Position numbers and translations under genes: made by a program
Assembly (NCBI GenBank): GCA_037783545.1
Contig: JBBELK010000529.1
Span: forward strand, 124,001-188,000
DNA length: 64,000 nt
Direction: 5' to 3'
Source of the DNA: Henricia sp. BOLD:AAB3569
Lineage: Eukaryota; Echinodermata; Asteroidea; Spinulosida; Echinasteridae
Notes under the pieces: generated by a model
Databases searched by the model: none
Seen by the model: only the letters and a program-made list of their open reading frames with translations
What the model was told of the DNA's origin: nothing
Shown here: piece by piece, positions 50,701-62,625 of the stretch
Layout of the letters: every line of letters starts with the position of its first letter
Position numbering within the stretch: position 1 is the stretch's first letter

Positions 50701-53700
50701 CTTTACGGTCACTTCGCCCCAAAACTATTCCCCCCCGAACCACTTCGCCCTGAACCATTGCCTTTGCACGAAGTGTTTTTGAAGCGAAGTGGTATTCAGA
50801 CGAAGTGGTGTAAGGGCGAAGTGGTTTTGAGGCAAGCTGGCTTTTGGGGCGAAGTGGTTCACAGCGAAGTGGCACAGGGCGAAATGGTTTTGGGGCGAAG
50901 TGAATTTACGTCTCGCGAGACGAAAAATAATTGTTTTGCTCATTTCTCAAAGGCTATAGCACTTCAGACAAAACCATTTCAGGGGAAGTTTACTACCGTC
51001 ATCATGTTTATATTGTGTAAGTTATGTGTAAATCTGTGAACATTTCGGATTTCCGAGATTACCAATGATGTGTTCTAACTTTAAAACTTAAAAGGTGTTG
51101 CACGTACTGAAGAGGTTAAGTTAGACAGTTTCATAATGCACAAACTTTATGCAACATAAGCGAACTTTCTTTCACAACAATCAAACAGTTTGTCACTCTG
51201 TCAATATTTTGTCATGATGCTTGTGTCCCTAAGCAAGGCACTTTATGTTAATCCTATCTATGGGAGCTGGCCTTGCCAAGGACCTCGGTGGTCACAGTGG
51301 TCTTTGCACAACACTAGTAAAGATGAGTTACAAATTATAATCTTCAAAACAACAAAAAAAGCACATTCACCGTTGTTTGTTTTTTGTCCTCACAGATATG
51401 TCCACATCTGTCGTGGCCCATGATGTTTTACACATTTGGCTGTATTGGTCTGATATGGGCAGCCATATGGATTCTACTCTTCAGGGACGAAACTCCCGAA
51501 ATTGATCCTCAGCTCCTGTTGAACCCAACGGTAAATTGACTTTGTCTGGAGTACAGCATTTTAATTCACATTGCCCATTATAACGCCAAAAAACCGTGCT
51601 GCAGATTAGGGCTGCCAAAATCAATTATGGAGAAAACAGCACCCCCAAGCCTATTTTGTACTTCACGCGAAAGCGAACGTGAATTTGACGTCAGAGCGAA
51701 GTTTTTACATGTGGATTTATAAAAAGTTTAACTATTTTAAATTTTGGAAAATAGTATTAATTAAAAACAAATTCATGCTAAAGCACTTTTCGACTTGCAC
51801 TCATCAGAGCAAAATGCAAGAATGGCGTGGTGACACTAACGAACAATAGTAAAAGGCTAAAGGCGGGAATGAGGTGTGCAGAATGCGTCACTTTCAACCC
51901 TGCGCGTCAATTTTTTATTTTTTTTTTAATTTTTTTTTTAGTGTTTTAATTAAAAACATGCCTGTTGGCTTCATGTCAACTTGACTTTATTGCTTAGAAT
52001 CCACTTACCACCACCCTCCCCCCCCCCCAAAAAAGCCTCGTCACCGATCATTTAGGAAGACTTCAACTTATGCTAAACATAGTTCTTTTTTTCTTTTTTT
52101 TGCCTTAGAAAGTCCACGAACTATGCTTCTGTTGTTACCGTGAACATGGTATTGTTTCTGTACTTTACACATGCCGCATACACCCGTAGCCGATTTCACA
52201 AAATAATTCATAGCTTGCGCAATTTTTGAAAATGGCATAAGCCCTATAGGCTTGCGTGTAATTATCACATGAATGTTGCGCAGCTTATGCAATAAAAAGT
52301 TGCACAAGCGGGCTTACGCAGTGCGTAAGGATTTTTGAAATCGGCTGCTGGTCACATTACACAGCAACAAAAATTTAGTCTGGTCTTCTGGCATGTGAAA
52401 GGAAGTACATCGAACACTATTCTTGTGAAATACCCAAAAGGCTTATTGAATTCTTGTCGTAATTTTTTATCCCGTGCAGTTGGACACAACCAACAGTGTG
52501 CGGTGGACATCATACCTGTCACGCCGATCGCTGTGGGCCATCTACGCGGCCCATTTTGCCATGAACTGGTCCAATTACATCGTGTTGTCTTGGTTACCGA
52601 CGTATCTGCAGAGGCACCTGGGTGCTGACGCTAAGGATATCAGCTTCACGGCTTTGCCTTACATCATGAATTCACTAGTTGGAGTCGGTAAGTTATTTCG
52701 ACCCTGGTCAGTGCTCTGAAATGTAACACAAGTGTCCGTCCCGGTTACGAGCGTATATTGAAAATTTGTACATAGGGTTTTTAGAAAGACATCTTGTCAT
52801 ACTATTTGTAACTCTTTTTGGGCCTAAGTTATCTCTTCAGAACAACTTAAACTAAATTTCTTTTATTTTGAGACCAGACAAAGGTATTTCCCCCAAAATA
52901 TGGTCTGTGTTGCCAAAATGCCCCCTTTACTGTGGAAAGACCCATTTGAGGGTGATCTGAGAATATTTTTGTATGCAAATCATGAAAATACCGAATTAAC
53001 CAAAAGCGAGATCGGTATTTTCATGATGTGTTCGATATATTCTCATATCACCCAACAATGAAACTTACTTTAATTTTGTGTAAAGATTTCTGCAGGATTT
53101 TTCTTCATTTGGTGTTTATTTCCATCATTTACAACTGTCATTTCTGACGCAATTTTTTTATTTTTCCAGCTGCCGGCCACTATGCGGATTCATTGATCTC
53201 CAAGAAATATTGGACCGTATTATCAGTACGTCGATTAATGACGTCTATTGGCCTGCTCGGACCCGCGCTGTTTTTGCTGTGCTTCAGCTATGTAGATAGT
53301 CTCGCTCTCGCAGTTTGGTAAGTGGCTGGTATACTTGGTTTGAGTAACAATTACTGGTCCCATGGTGTTTCATGATTGGGATTACTTCCCGAGGTGCAGT
53401 CGAGGGTTGTAGTTCTAATTGTGAGATAAAAGTACATTTTACTACCGGAAAAATGGTGCATGGTGTATGCCTATGTTGTATGTACAAATATTAGGGTGCT
53501 TCATGACATTACTCAATCAATCAATAGAGGGCACTCTTTTCGTGCTTACTATAGCAATGTGGCATGCATGACTGCAGTGCACAAATTTTATGCATGCGTG
53601 GGGTACAGTGGCCGAGTGGTTTAGGTTAATGACTCACAACAACGTTGAAAACTTGGTGTTGGAGGTTCGATACCCGGTCGTGGTACCTGTGCCCTTGAGC

Positions 53701-55793
53701 GAGGCACTCAACCACAATTGCTTCATTCTTCAGAAGGGATGTCAAGCCGTTGGTCCAGTGTGTGCTTTAAGAGCACTCCATCGTGAAGAGTAAGGGGATT
53801 CCCCGGTGTCTCTGGCCGTCAGCTACCAATGGCACGATCTCAATGTTTAGGTGGAACGCACTTGTAAGCTTCATGTGAATTGAAGTTCATTAAACCCATT
53901 AAAGGAGCGTGGAAAATAGTTTTCGATGTAACTTACCAATATTATCAAGTAACTCCCATACACACCTCCCATGTCCCAAAAACCCGAAAACATTCGCAAT
54001 TTCCAGTAAAAAATTGAACAAAACTATCGAGTATGCTTTCAGCAGATAAACGTTGATACTGGAAAATTAGTTTACAAATAATCGGTGGATTTTCGACGAT
54101 ATCCTCGGAAATATGCGGCCCAGAAGCGCGGGAGTTTCAGTTTCGTAATCAGAAAAATATAACGGATGTTATGATATAAAAATCTCATGACCCATAAGGT
54201 AAGTCCCGGGGAGTTATGGGTAAAACAAAGTGATCTGGTCACACTCCTTTAAAATAAATTAAATGTTCAAAGAAAAAAAAGATCAAAACCTCCAGAAATC
54301 TGGACAACATCTTGGGGGGAAAGACCACATTACCTCACAAACACACATTCTGTGATATTTACTGCCAGAATGTTGCTGTGGGTTTGCTGTATTTTTATGG
54401 TAATTATTTGCTTTTTCCCTCAAACAGTTAGGGGTGCATCTTATACCAGGGTTTTTATGTTACGTTGTATTATCTTTGTTTCAGTTTTGTGTCAATATCT
54501 CTGGGATTATGCGGCTGTAACTCTTCAGGTCACATGAGCAATCACCCGGATGTGGCCCCTAATCATGCTGGCATTACGTTCGCTGTGTCCAACACACTGG
54601 TGAGTTTCACATCGAAGGCGTATTCGAAACCCTGTTCGCGTGTTACCAGAACACGAGAACAGAGTTTAGAATGCTGAGAACGAACACGCAAACACCGTTC
54701 GCGAACAAGATTCTTACTCCCTCGGTGGGGAGTGAATAAAGAGCACCCGAAAACAAAGATGGCTGACAAAGAAAAATGGCTACGACTAGAAATGATTTTG
54801 CTGGCCACCGGTAATTTACTCGCAACTTTAGTAAGTTAACTTAATGTTTTTGATAATGAAGGCATGCCAGGAGAAAAACAACGGCCTAAATAATAAACAT
54901 AAAGTCTTCTATATAGAACTCACTCTGACTGAGCTTTTGATGCAGTATTTTCTCAACAGCCAGGGGCCAATTTCATGGCGCTGCCAAGCACAAAAATTTG
55001 CTTAGCACAGGATTTATTTGCTTCATAAAATGGATTGCAAGCCAAAATTATACGCCAACTTGTGTTCTTCGCAAGAGTAGGAGAATACCTTTCAATACAC
55101 ATCACTTACGATTTTGGCTGGCAATGCATTTTTGCAAAATAAAGCAAACATCCTGTGCTAAGCAAATTGTTGTGCTTAGCAGCGCCATGAAATTAGCCCC
55201 AGAGCGTTACCAACTTCCACCATTTTCAGGAAATGATGCAATCAGACACTCGTACGCAATTTTGCATTTGTAACTGTCAACCAATGAATGCTGTTCTTGA
55301 GTCTCTCGGGTACAGGGTTTCGAATACGCCTTAAATATTCAAATTGTACTCAAATTCGAATATGCAATTAACCGCTATCAAGCTTACTTGATAGCTAATC
55401 CCTATCAGTGACGAACAACTGCAACACCGTCTTTCAAAACCATCAGTTAGGCTTCATAGCTCAATTGGTAGGGCATCTGCACGTTAAGCAGAAGGTCTGT
55501 GGTTCGAATCCCGGTGGAGTCAAGTTGTTTTTCACTGAATCCAAAATTCCACATGCAAACTCATGGACATTTGTTCTACATCCCTGTCAACCCTCTTAAA
55601 ACAAGTTTTGATCAAGATTTTTTTCTTCTTTTTTCGTCAGGCCACTCTGCCGGGCTTAGCATGTGGCCCGGTCACTGCACTTGTTGTAGATTCAACTGGG
55701 TACTGGTACCCAGTCTTCGTCATGGCTTCTGCGGTCAACATAGGGGGCGCTCTTATATACGTCAGCCAAAGCTCGGCCAGTCAGACGCTGTAG
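47798..55793 (+). CDS. SLC17/PHT4-like MFS anion transporter
   Basis: Seven exons join in frame to about 460 aa: 47798-48148, 49943-50215, 51396-51530, 52480-52687, 53170-53317, 54485-54599 and 55641-55793. After a Pro-rich N-terminus come KIVALCSLANFINAADRVIM (TM1) and GWILSAFAYGYISSQVLGGK (TM2 and loop). Next are GLAVTVWSLATFMTP, SRIVLGFSEGFCLPTIFHIF and ERSRAFGYLVALGSVGQTVA. WPMMFYTFGCIGLIWAAIWI closes the first half. The second half has WAIYAAHFAMNWSNYIVLSW, GVAAGHYADSLISKK and GLACGPVTALVVDSTGYWYP. The TM1-TM2 pattern and the repeated G-x-x-x-R loop are typical of the SLC17 family; the sequence recalls plant PHT4/ANTR and animal SLC17A9-like carriers. Substrate cannot be decided (phosphate, nucleotide, organic anion). 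The start is uncertain: ATG 47798 or 47876, or a missing 5' exon joined at an acceptor-like TTTTAG near 47816. Confidence 0.85.
48150..49030. mobile_element. Large foldback element in transporter intron 1
   Basis: A left arm at about 48205-48395 (for example CATACAGTGGATTGTTGTCA and CTATTTCCGACAATCTTCGA) is the complement of a right arm at about 48820-49000. Between them lie about 420 bp of unique sequence. The edges carry GGGCCGGTTT-like words in the same orientation. No transposase frame was found. Confidence 0.8.
49157..49436 (+). repeat. tRNA-derived SINE (type 2) with (CAA)n tail
   Basis: The head has GGTCGGGTTGGCGTACGGGT (A-box region) and a perfect B-box GGGTTCGAATCCGGGG. The body contains GGGTTTTCCTGGGAACTCC and ends in AACAACAACAACA. 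It is a full-length SINE of about 280 bp in transporter intron 1. Confidence 0.85.
50146..50400 (+). repeat. 127-bp tandem duplication across transporter exon 2 donor
   Basis: The stretch 50146-50272, which holds the last 70 nt of exon 2, its GT donor (50216) and 55 bp of intron, is repeated at 50273-50400 with only about three visible differences. The second copy carries its own donor at 50343. Using the second donor would bring in an early stop codon (TGA after GGAAAATTT), since the unit is not a multiple of three. Confidence 0.9.
50576..51078 (-). mobile_element. TIR element G, copy 3 (full length)
   Basis: A full copy in opposite orientation to 40222-40673. The core holds at least ten words of the CGAAGTGGTT or CACTTCGCCC type in both directions, more than copy 1 has. 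It lies in transporter intron 2. Confidence 0.75.
52188..52346. mobile_element. Short foldback element in transporter intron 3
   Basis: Ends AGCCGATTTCACAAAATAAT and TTTTTGAAATCGGCT, with inner GCTTGCGCAA and TTGCACAAGC words. Its terminus belongs to the GCCGATTTCAC group seen at 2933-3079 and 5044-5823. Confidence 0.75.
53594..53830 (+). repeat. tRNA-derived SINE (type 1), copy 6
   Basis: Head GTGGCCGAGTGGTTTAGG, B-box GGTTCGATACCCGG, body CCTTGAGCGAGGCACTCA and TTCAGAAGGGATGTCAAGCC segment. It is one of the two best copies, in transporter intron 5. Confidence 0.78.
53903..54256 (-). repeat. Repeat family A copy in transporter intron 5
   Basis: The ends AAAGGAGCGTGG and CACACTCCTTT are inverted. 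It is more diverged than the other copies, with GATATCCTCGGAAATATG inside. It is non-coding. Confidence 0.65.
54963..55200. mobile_element. Foldback element in transporter intron 6
   Basis: Ends GGGGCCAATTTCATGGCGCT and its complement, with inner AAGCACAAAAATTTGCTTAG pairing to the right half. It belongs to the same group as 43160-43399; a one-sided relative lies at about 55920-56160. Confidence 0.82.
55450..55522 (+). pseudogene. tRNA-like gene, probably pseudo (Asn GTT-like)
   Basis: A 73-nt cloverleaf can be drawn: a 7-bp acceptor stem with G-U pairs, a D arm (GCTCAATTGGTAGGGC) and a perfect 5-bp anticodon stem TCTGC/GCAGA with the 7-nt loop ACGTTAA. The loop would place anticodon GTT, but position 33 is C instead of the near-universal T. 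The T stem has two mismatches although the B-box GGTTCGAATCC is present. I therefore favour a tRNA pseudogene or SINE head, in transporter intron 6. Confidence 0.45.
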
Positions 55794-56319
55794 ACTGTAA
55801 GTTCTCGCTCATGATTTTGTTTGGACTAACAACTCACCACCGTTTTAGTTTTTGAAGTTTCCGCAGTTGCTTTTTTAGAAAGTTGTCTGTTATTTTTGTC
55901 ATGCTAAAAATTATGGTGTTGCTTAGCAGCCGATTTTGTGCTAACGGAGGCTCCGGTTATTTCATGGAGACTGTAAGCACTGCAAAATGTCCGCTAACTT
56001 CAAAGGCACAATTTGCTAAACACTAGTGATGCAACAATAATGCCTGTTGCCAAGCATGCGCGTGTTTAAGCACGTCGGAGCCGAGAAATAGTGGCAACGT
56101 TAGCACAACGTTGCTGCTACAGTAAGCACGCCTTTCAGACAGTGCCATGAAATTGGCTCTTGGCCATACCAAAGATGAGATGTGTTCACACCACGTTCAC
56201 ACTGCCATGTTGGTCATAATGCTGCTATAGCAGACATCTGTTCATTGGGGATCACTGATAGACGTTGTATATAGCAGCCTTCTGCGGGGAAGGGATTAAT
56301 GGTTAATTCCAGAAATTCA

Positions 56320-56625
56320 GATAAATACATTTCACAGACTTTGAGGGCTTGTAATGCTTCACATATTCAAGTTGTTTGATTTTAAACACATGTTCTTCAA
56401 GCATCCTTGATGGAAGTGTAATTCCTGAAAAAGTGATTGTTATGCCATTCCGAAATCGAGGGCTCTTTTTTTCTTTTTTTTTGGCAAATCACGCTTTTTG
56501 TGAATGGTATTAAAATAATTTTTTTCAGGAATTACACTTCCATCAAGGATGCTTGAAGAACATGTGTTTAAAATCAAACAACTTGAATACAAGCCCTCAA
56601 GGTCTCAGAAATGTATGTCTGAATT
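56320..56625. mobile_element. Foldback element with about 110-bp arms
   Basis: The left arm includes GGGCTTGTAATGCTTCACAT and TTGATGGAAGTGTAATTCCT; the right arm is its near-perfect complement starting at AGGAATTACACTTCCATCAA. A central loop of about 80 bp includes a T-rich tract. It is non-coding. Confidence 0.88.
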
Positions 56626-57135
56626 TCTAAAATTGCTTTGATAAAGGGAGTTTGTGCTTGTGCTTGAAAATGGTACTTCTCATGTTGTAAATACTCGTTT
56701 TATTTACCTAAAATATTAAAGAAATATTAAGCATGTATATCTGCTCAAACCTCAAACAAAGGGTAACTTTTTGATTGTCAAATTAAAAAAAAATTCAAAA
56801 TCCCCCAAAAATTAGATATTAAAACAGACTGGTGCTCAAGTTCCCAACTTTTTTAGACGGTTTTTCATTTTAGATCCTCATCAGTGTCCCTAATACATAC
56901 ATATGTAGAAAATCTTGGAAATACCTGCTTTTCTTGAATTTTATTACAAAATGTTTTTAGTCTCGGGCCTGTTTCTGAAGTCAAACTTATGTAGTGTTCA
57001 GCGCAATGGATTTATGACAAGTACAATTAAAATTGTCATGCTTCTGCCATACTTTGCTTAGTTATAGTTTAATATACATCCATGCAACACTAAAAGAAAA
57101 ATTGAGTTTGTAGGGAAAACCTGAAGGAGTATACC

Positions 57136-57195
57136 ACTGCGCCTCATAGCTCAGCTGGTAGAGCATCTGCCAGTTGAATCAGAAGTCTTGTGCCG
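57136..57195 (+). pseudogene. Solo tRNA-like unit
   Basis: It is a single copy of the unit found in the tandem array at 10670-11412 (CATAGCTCAGCTGGTAGAGC), including the AGTATACCACTG spacer just before it. It breaks off after the anticodon-arm region, so it is not a functional tRNA. Confidence 0.65.
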
Positions 57196-60100
57196 TAACT
57201 AGTTTGACGCTGCAAAAACGTTTTTTTTTCAAGCATTTTCCATGCACATGGCCACTTTTGAAACATATACCTACTTAATTTGTTCCTACTTGCTCCATTC
57301 AATAAAGCAAAATACATACAGATGATCTACAAATAATCATGTAGAAAATACATGTTGTGGAAGTAATTTTATATGGGGGGAGGGAGTTGGGGGGTGGTGG
57401 TGGTTTCAGCTGGAATTGTTTTGCTTGATTTAGTTAAAGCTATAAATGATGCCGTCCCAGGCTTCAAAATTCATTTTCAAAATGAGGAAATGGAAAATTT
57501 GTGTTAGAACTTTTTAAGGGCAACACAGCAAAAGCATAGGGCACCGATGGCAATTTGCCGTAGTGTCGTGGGTTATTTCAAGGCCTGCCGTCCACATTTT
57601 CGTGGGTAAGGTTTTTTGTGGGGAAGTTTGTTTGTGGGGGTATAGTTTTTCTTGTCATTTGTGCAATCTGACCCGAGAGCAATGCACATTCAGCATTTTT
57701 TCTTCCTACATTTTAGGAGTAATGAAGGAAGACGAGCTATTTTCTTTAGTTAGTAGAAACTGTAATTATTGGTGCTGTACTCATTATTCATTCCCAGCCG
57801 GAAATTTACAGTTTCTATGAGAAACATTTTGAAAGATGATTTGGAAATAAATGTAAACGTTTGATTCAAAAATAATGGTTAAAGTCAGTTTACTTTATAG
57901 GAACTGTAATTTACACTGTAATTTACACTCACAGAATATAATGGCCTTAATTTTTCCCGTGTGTTATAAAAAGTAAATAATAAAATCAGATAATATAGAA
58001 TACAAAACAAATTAAAGGCCGAAAAAGTTTGGAAATTTTAATTTGAGTCAAGAATTTTTTTATTTTTTCGTGTGAACAATACATGTATATAAAACTGTTA
58101 AACAAGGAGGACGACAGCTTTATTTATCTGCACAGGTGTGTAAAATTCTGCATTGTTAAGGGAATTGTTTTTAGTTTCATGTTAGCAGTAAATACATGTA
58201 ATTGTAGTTTGCTTAACAAATTATTTGTAAGAAAAATATTATATTTTTAAGCTCCTGGGATAGAACAATTTACCGGCATGTGTTCCCATTGAGGAATAAA
58301 GGGAAAATGGACAATTTACCGACAATCAACATTTCATTCTTGTAATGTTAGAATTAATATATACGACCTTGCATCTGTAATGAATGTAAGTCGAAACAGT
58401 TGTATATATTGATGCATTTGTAAAAAGGGCTTTTCGAAAGCCGTGTCAGCATTGGACTTGTTTTTCGGCAGGTTTTACCGAGACGAAAGTAAAATGAGAA
58501 ATGGCTACATTTTACTGCTGTCCGCATTTGGAATTTTTCGACACAGGGAAAAGCAGCACACACACATGCAGTGTGCGAATAAGGGTAGGGGGCCATCACT
58601 TTATTGGGGGAGGGGAGGGGGGCAGGGGGAGGGGGCACTGTGTCCCGTTTTCATGGAATAACCCAAATTTTTCAACTAAAACATCCTGTTAGAAAGAAAT
58701 CCAGGTGCATCAAACTGTGCAGCTATGCCTACATTATCTCAAAAATCCGCTTGCATAGTTCACAATATCTTCATTTTTGATTTATGGTTTTATCTGATTT
58801 GTTGAATTTGACCTGAAAACCGGGATTTCCTGTGGTCAGTTCAAGTCCATGTAGTCCGATGGTGATCTTGATAAGACTTCTGCGTGACCACTTGCTATTG
58901 GAAAATCACTGCACACTGTGGTCACTTTAAATAGCTGTGCTGCAATTGATTGTTAAAGCCCAATTAATCCTTGCCTTTTTACTTTATGAGTTGACTCAAC
59001 AAATAAACTACCAAAGGTTTTGATTGGTACGCAATGGTAACAAACACCACATTTTTTTTTCGTGCAAAATGGTACCTTTGTGGGAGAAATTGCCCACCGA
59101 GGGTGGTACACGTTTCTTAAAATAAAAGTTGCCTACACACATTTTTTGACCATTTATATCCAACACAAAAACATGAATAGATTTTAAAGATACTGCACTA
59201 CATATAGCGTGTTTCTAATGAAGATCCGGTATTTTACCAGTAAAACCATTTAACGGTAAACAGTTCAGAGGGCGCTCTGTATGCCGCGCATTACAGTCCA
59301 AACACGGGAAGTCAGACTTTGGCAAGTCTAGGTAAGGTGCAAAAACGGCCATATAAAAAAGGCGTTTTTTCACAGGTTTGCCAATGTCTAAAATACAAAG
59401 TTTGATGTTTTTTCGTTAAAATATAGTAAATGCTTTAAAAATTTGTTCGGAGAAAAAAAAACAATTTGCTGAGAACCACAGACGATATAACTTTACAATT
59501 TTTCCAAGCTGGGAATCACCCAAATACAATCAGTGTTCAGCTTTGCTTGTTTACAGCTATTGACATATTAAACATGTTGATATATAGCCCTAGTTTCTGA
59601 TGGTAAGAATAGTAATAAAAATGCTTGTGATGCCGTGGGAATGAAGATTAACAAAGTTTTTAATTGAATAAAGTGCCCTCAATAGATAAGTTAGTCGATT
59701 TATAAATGATGTCATACTGTTTGAAGTGTTCCAACTTAAATCGCTGATAACTAAATCGAAAGATCGTGAGCTAAAGTTTGTTTGCACAGAATTGTGCAGG
59801 CTCAGCAGAGATGTAAAAAATGTAGTATGCTTCATTTTAGGTACCAATCATGTGTTCTACCTTTCATCCCAATCCTGGAGTTGCTCTGGGGTCGATTTCG
59901 CTAACGCTTATGATCCTTCGTAACACGAGATGCGATGGGTTACCGCTCCGTAACTCGTGTTGCGTCCTAAGAACGATTTCAAGAAACTTGTCATGAGTGT
60001 AACAATGCATAAGCTACGATGAGGCAATGGGTCATCGTTGCGTACATTTTGACCAACGATGGTTGTGGTCTTTAGACAAGACCAGACGAACTGAGGCTCC

Positions 60101-60987
60101 CAAAAAAGTGATTGCCACTTTTGATAGATTCTATGCTAAGCGATATAAACAAGATAAAAATGTAAAATTTTGTACATACGATTTTAGCAGTTGACAACAA
60201 GTGTCGCTTCAAAACTGTGTGTCCCATCTATGTTTTTGCTGCATGCAAAAACACGGAAGCTACGCTGCAGTTGGCCATCCATTGTCTACGTCGGCCACAA
60301 TGTCGTGTAAGCGTGGAATACAAATTTGAATGATGCTACTGTGTTCTACACGCGTCAATACACGTGACTTGAAAACACGCAAAAAAAAAACGCTCACGCA
60401 GAACAGACACGGAGATGTTTTGAAATCGTGTAGCCAGCGACCGTTTTATTATAAACCTAATTAAGCACAGCAAACAGCCTTAGAGTAAATATGCAAATAC
60501 ATTGTATCACTAGTTAATTGATAATCGAAACGCATCCATCGTAGCCATAGTCCATCGTAGCCACGATTCATCGCAGTCCTAGGATCCATCGCAAGTCTTA
60601 TTATGGACCTTAACTTACGAAGAGTTTGGGTTTCCAAAGCTCTTCGACCCTTGGTTTCGTATTAAACTTGTTTATTCAAAGATGTACAATTATGTTCCCC
60701 TTGATCATTACATGAAACCTTTTAGAGATAAGAGGAACCTGAACTTTGTTTTTGGATGGACCTTGTGATGTAAACTTGAGGATCCAGGTTCTATTTCCTC
60801 AATGGAACAATCGATTTTTGTCATATCTTAATATCTAGGGCTGACATAAGTGTTTATTTGTTTTGTGCCTTAACATCATCTGCTAATGTTCTTTTGTTTT
60901 TGTGAAAAGTAGGTTGGGTGAATTTAGGCACAAGAAAAAAAAAGTGACACGACCTTATTCACACAAAAACAGTTTTTAATCATTGAT

Positions 60988-61484
60988 ACACCCCGTTTAC
61001 ACTCGATTCGCCTCTGCCGAATCGAACTCCGCAATTTCCAAAAAGGGGAGTTGAAGCCGGGTAGGCACTAAGTGTAAACGCAAAAGGTGGATTGAAAAAG
61101 GCGGATCAGACCCGGGTCTGATTCGCCTTTTTCAAGTCACCTTTGGGGTAGGGTTGAACCCCGCAATTGCGGGGTTAAACCCTGCAATCGTCAAGGTCGC
61201 TTGTAGTGTAAACGCTACCCGAATACAGATTCGGCAATTTGAGTGTCCTTGGGGCGGTGCCTGCAGTGTAGTAGATTTAATTGACCAATCTGGCACAAGT
61301 GCAGCAACACCTAACAGCTCACGCATGCGCTGCAGTTACATTTTGCAGTGACTTTTGCGGTTTCTGAAGCGAGTTGAAGCGATTTGGGGTGTAGTGTAAA
61401 CGCGGCAAATGTTCAGTTTTGTGGTCGCAATAAAAATGCTGGATCTGTATCCACCTTTGCCGATTCGAGTGTAAACACGGTGTC
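60988..61484. mobile_element. TIR element of about 495 bp
   Basis: The left end CCCGTTTACACTCGATTCG and the right end CGATTCGAGTGTAAACACGG are inverted. The interior repeats GTGTAAACGC and TTCGCC/GGCGAA words and contains an internal palindrome near 61155-61185 (CCGCAATTGCGG). No transposase frame. Confidence 0.8.
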
Positions 61485-61978
61485 AGTCGTGTCCCCAGAA
61501 TCAGTTGTATTTAAATATTTACTGCTGATTGGAACAGTGACAGACTACGTATGCATCGTAAACCTGATTTACGGTGTTGGTAATTTCAAACATTAACCTG
61601 CGTATATCTATGGACAGTTGAAGGGTCGCCATCTTTGTGATTGCATGCATGTGTTGTTAAGGGTTTTTTGAAACTTTCTAAAGTTTTTCAAAACTTTCTA
61701 AATTTCTGCATTGACTTGAATAATCTGTTCATCGAATTGAGCTATTTTACTTCATCAAACGAAGCAATTATAATCTTCATCGAATGAATTAGAGACTTGT
61801 GTTCATAGGAAAACTCTGTTGAATCATCGTCGAGTCTTACAAAACGATTTGAACGGTGTCAATAGACATTTCAAATTTGCAAGTGTTCACAAGTCTAGGG
61901 TTGGATGAGCAGACCTTTGGGCCACAGTGACTTTCACTTTTGTTCATCCTGGCCACCTTAGATTGGTTTGTCTTTAGT

Positions 61979-62625
61979 GGTGTTCCCATTGGACTATTTT
62001 TGGTTAAACTCCCGTGGTTGTGCGGGAGAGTAGCAAAATTTAGTCCAATGGGGACGCACGGAGAATTAGCGTCCCTGTAAAGTTACCGCGACCACGATGT
62101 AAAACTTACAGGGTAAAAGAGTCTGCGGAAACTTTCCGCTCAGCCGCGGGAGTTTTACAGGGCCCTCGAAAAGTCCAATGGGAACAGCGCCGCCCTGTAG
62201 AACTACCGCTGTGTAAAATGCCAAATGGATGACGTCACTTCCTGCATTGTGCAATCCCACCACACATTGCGTGAAAATTCTTGTTCCGTTATTATGTACT
62301 GTACATGCCATGTACGTACGTACGCACGTGTTTTTTTCATGCTCATTTCTTCGCAAATATAATGGCAAGTTTAATAGAAGTTGTTCGAAATTTGATTGGG
62401 TTTCCTGAAAACGAAACTCCTGTTAGGTCAAAGGTTATGTAAACTACGCCCTCAATTGACCACATATGGCCAGCCAAATAGCTAAATTTTCCGCTCGCGT
62501 CGTGTAAAATATATGGTAGTAGGAACGCACGGGAGATTTACAGGAAGGAATGTTTACAGGGAGTCGCGGAAAGTTCCCGCGAGGGCGCGTAAAAAGAAGT
62601 CCAATGGGAACGCGCCTTTTGTGTC
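61979..62625. mobile_element. TIR element of about 645 bp
   Basis: The left end GTGTTCCCATTGGACTATTT and the right end AAGTCCAATGGGAACGCGC are inverted. The same GTCCAATGGG word also occurs internally at about 62042 and 62173, so it may be a composite of two nested copies. No recognisable protein. Confidence 0.75.

Noticed and set aside
61132-61326. Open frames with PAIAGLNPAIV-like repeats at 61132-61351
   Set aside because: They overlap an internal palindrome of a TIR element and read similarly on both strands; there is no coding support.
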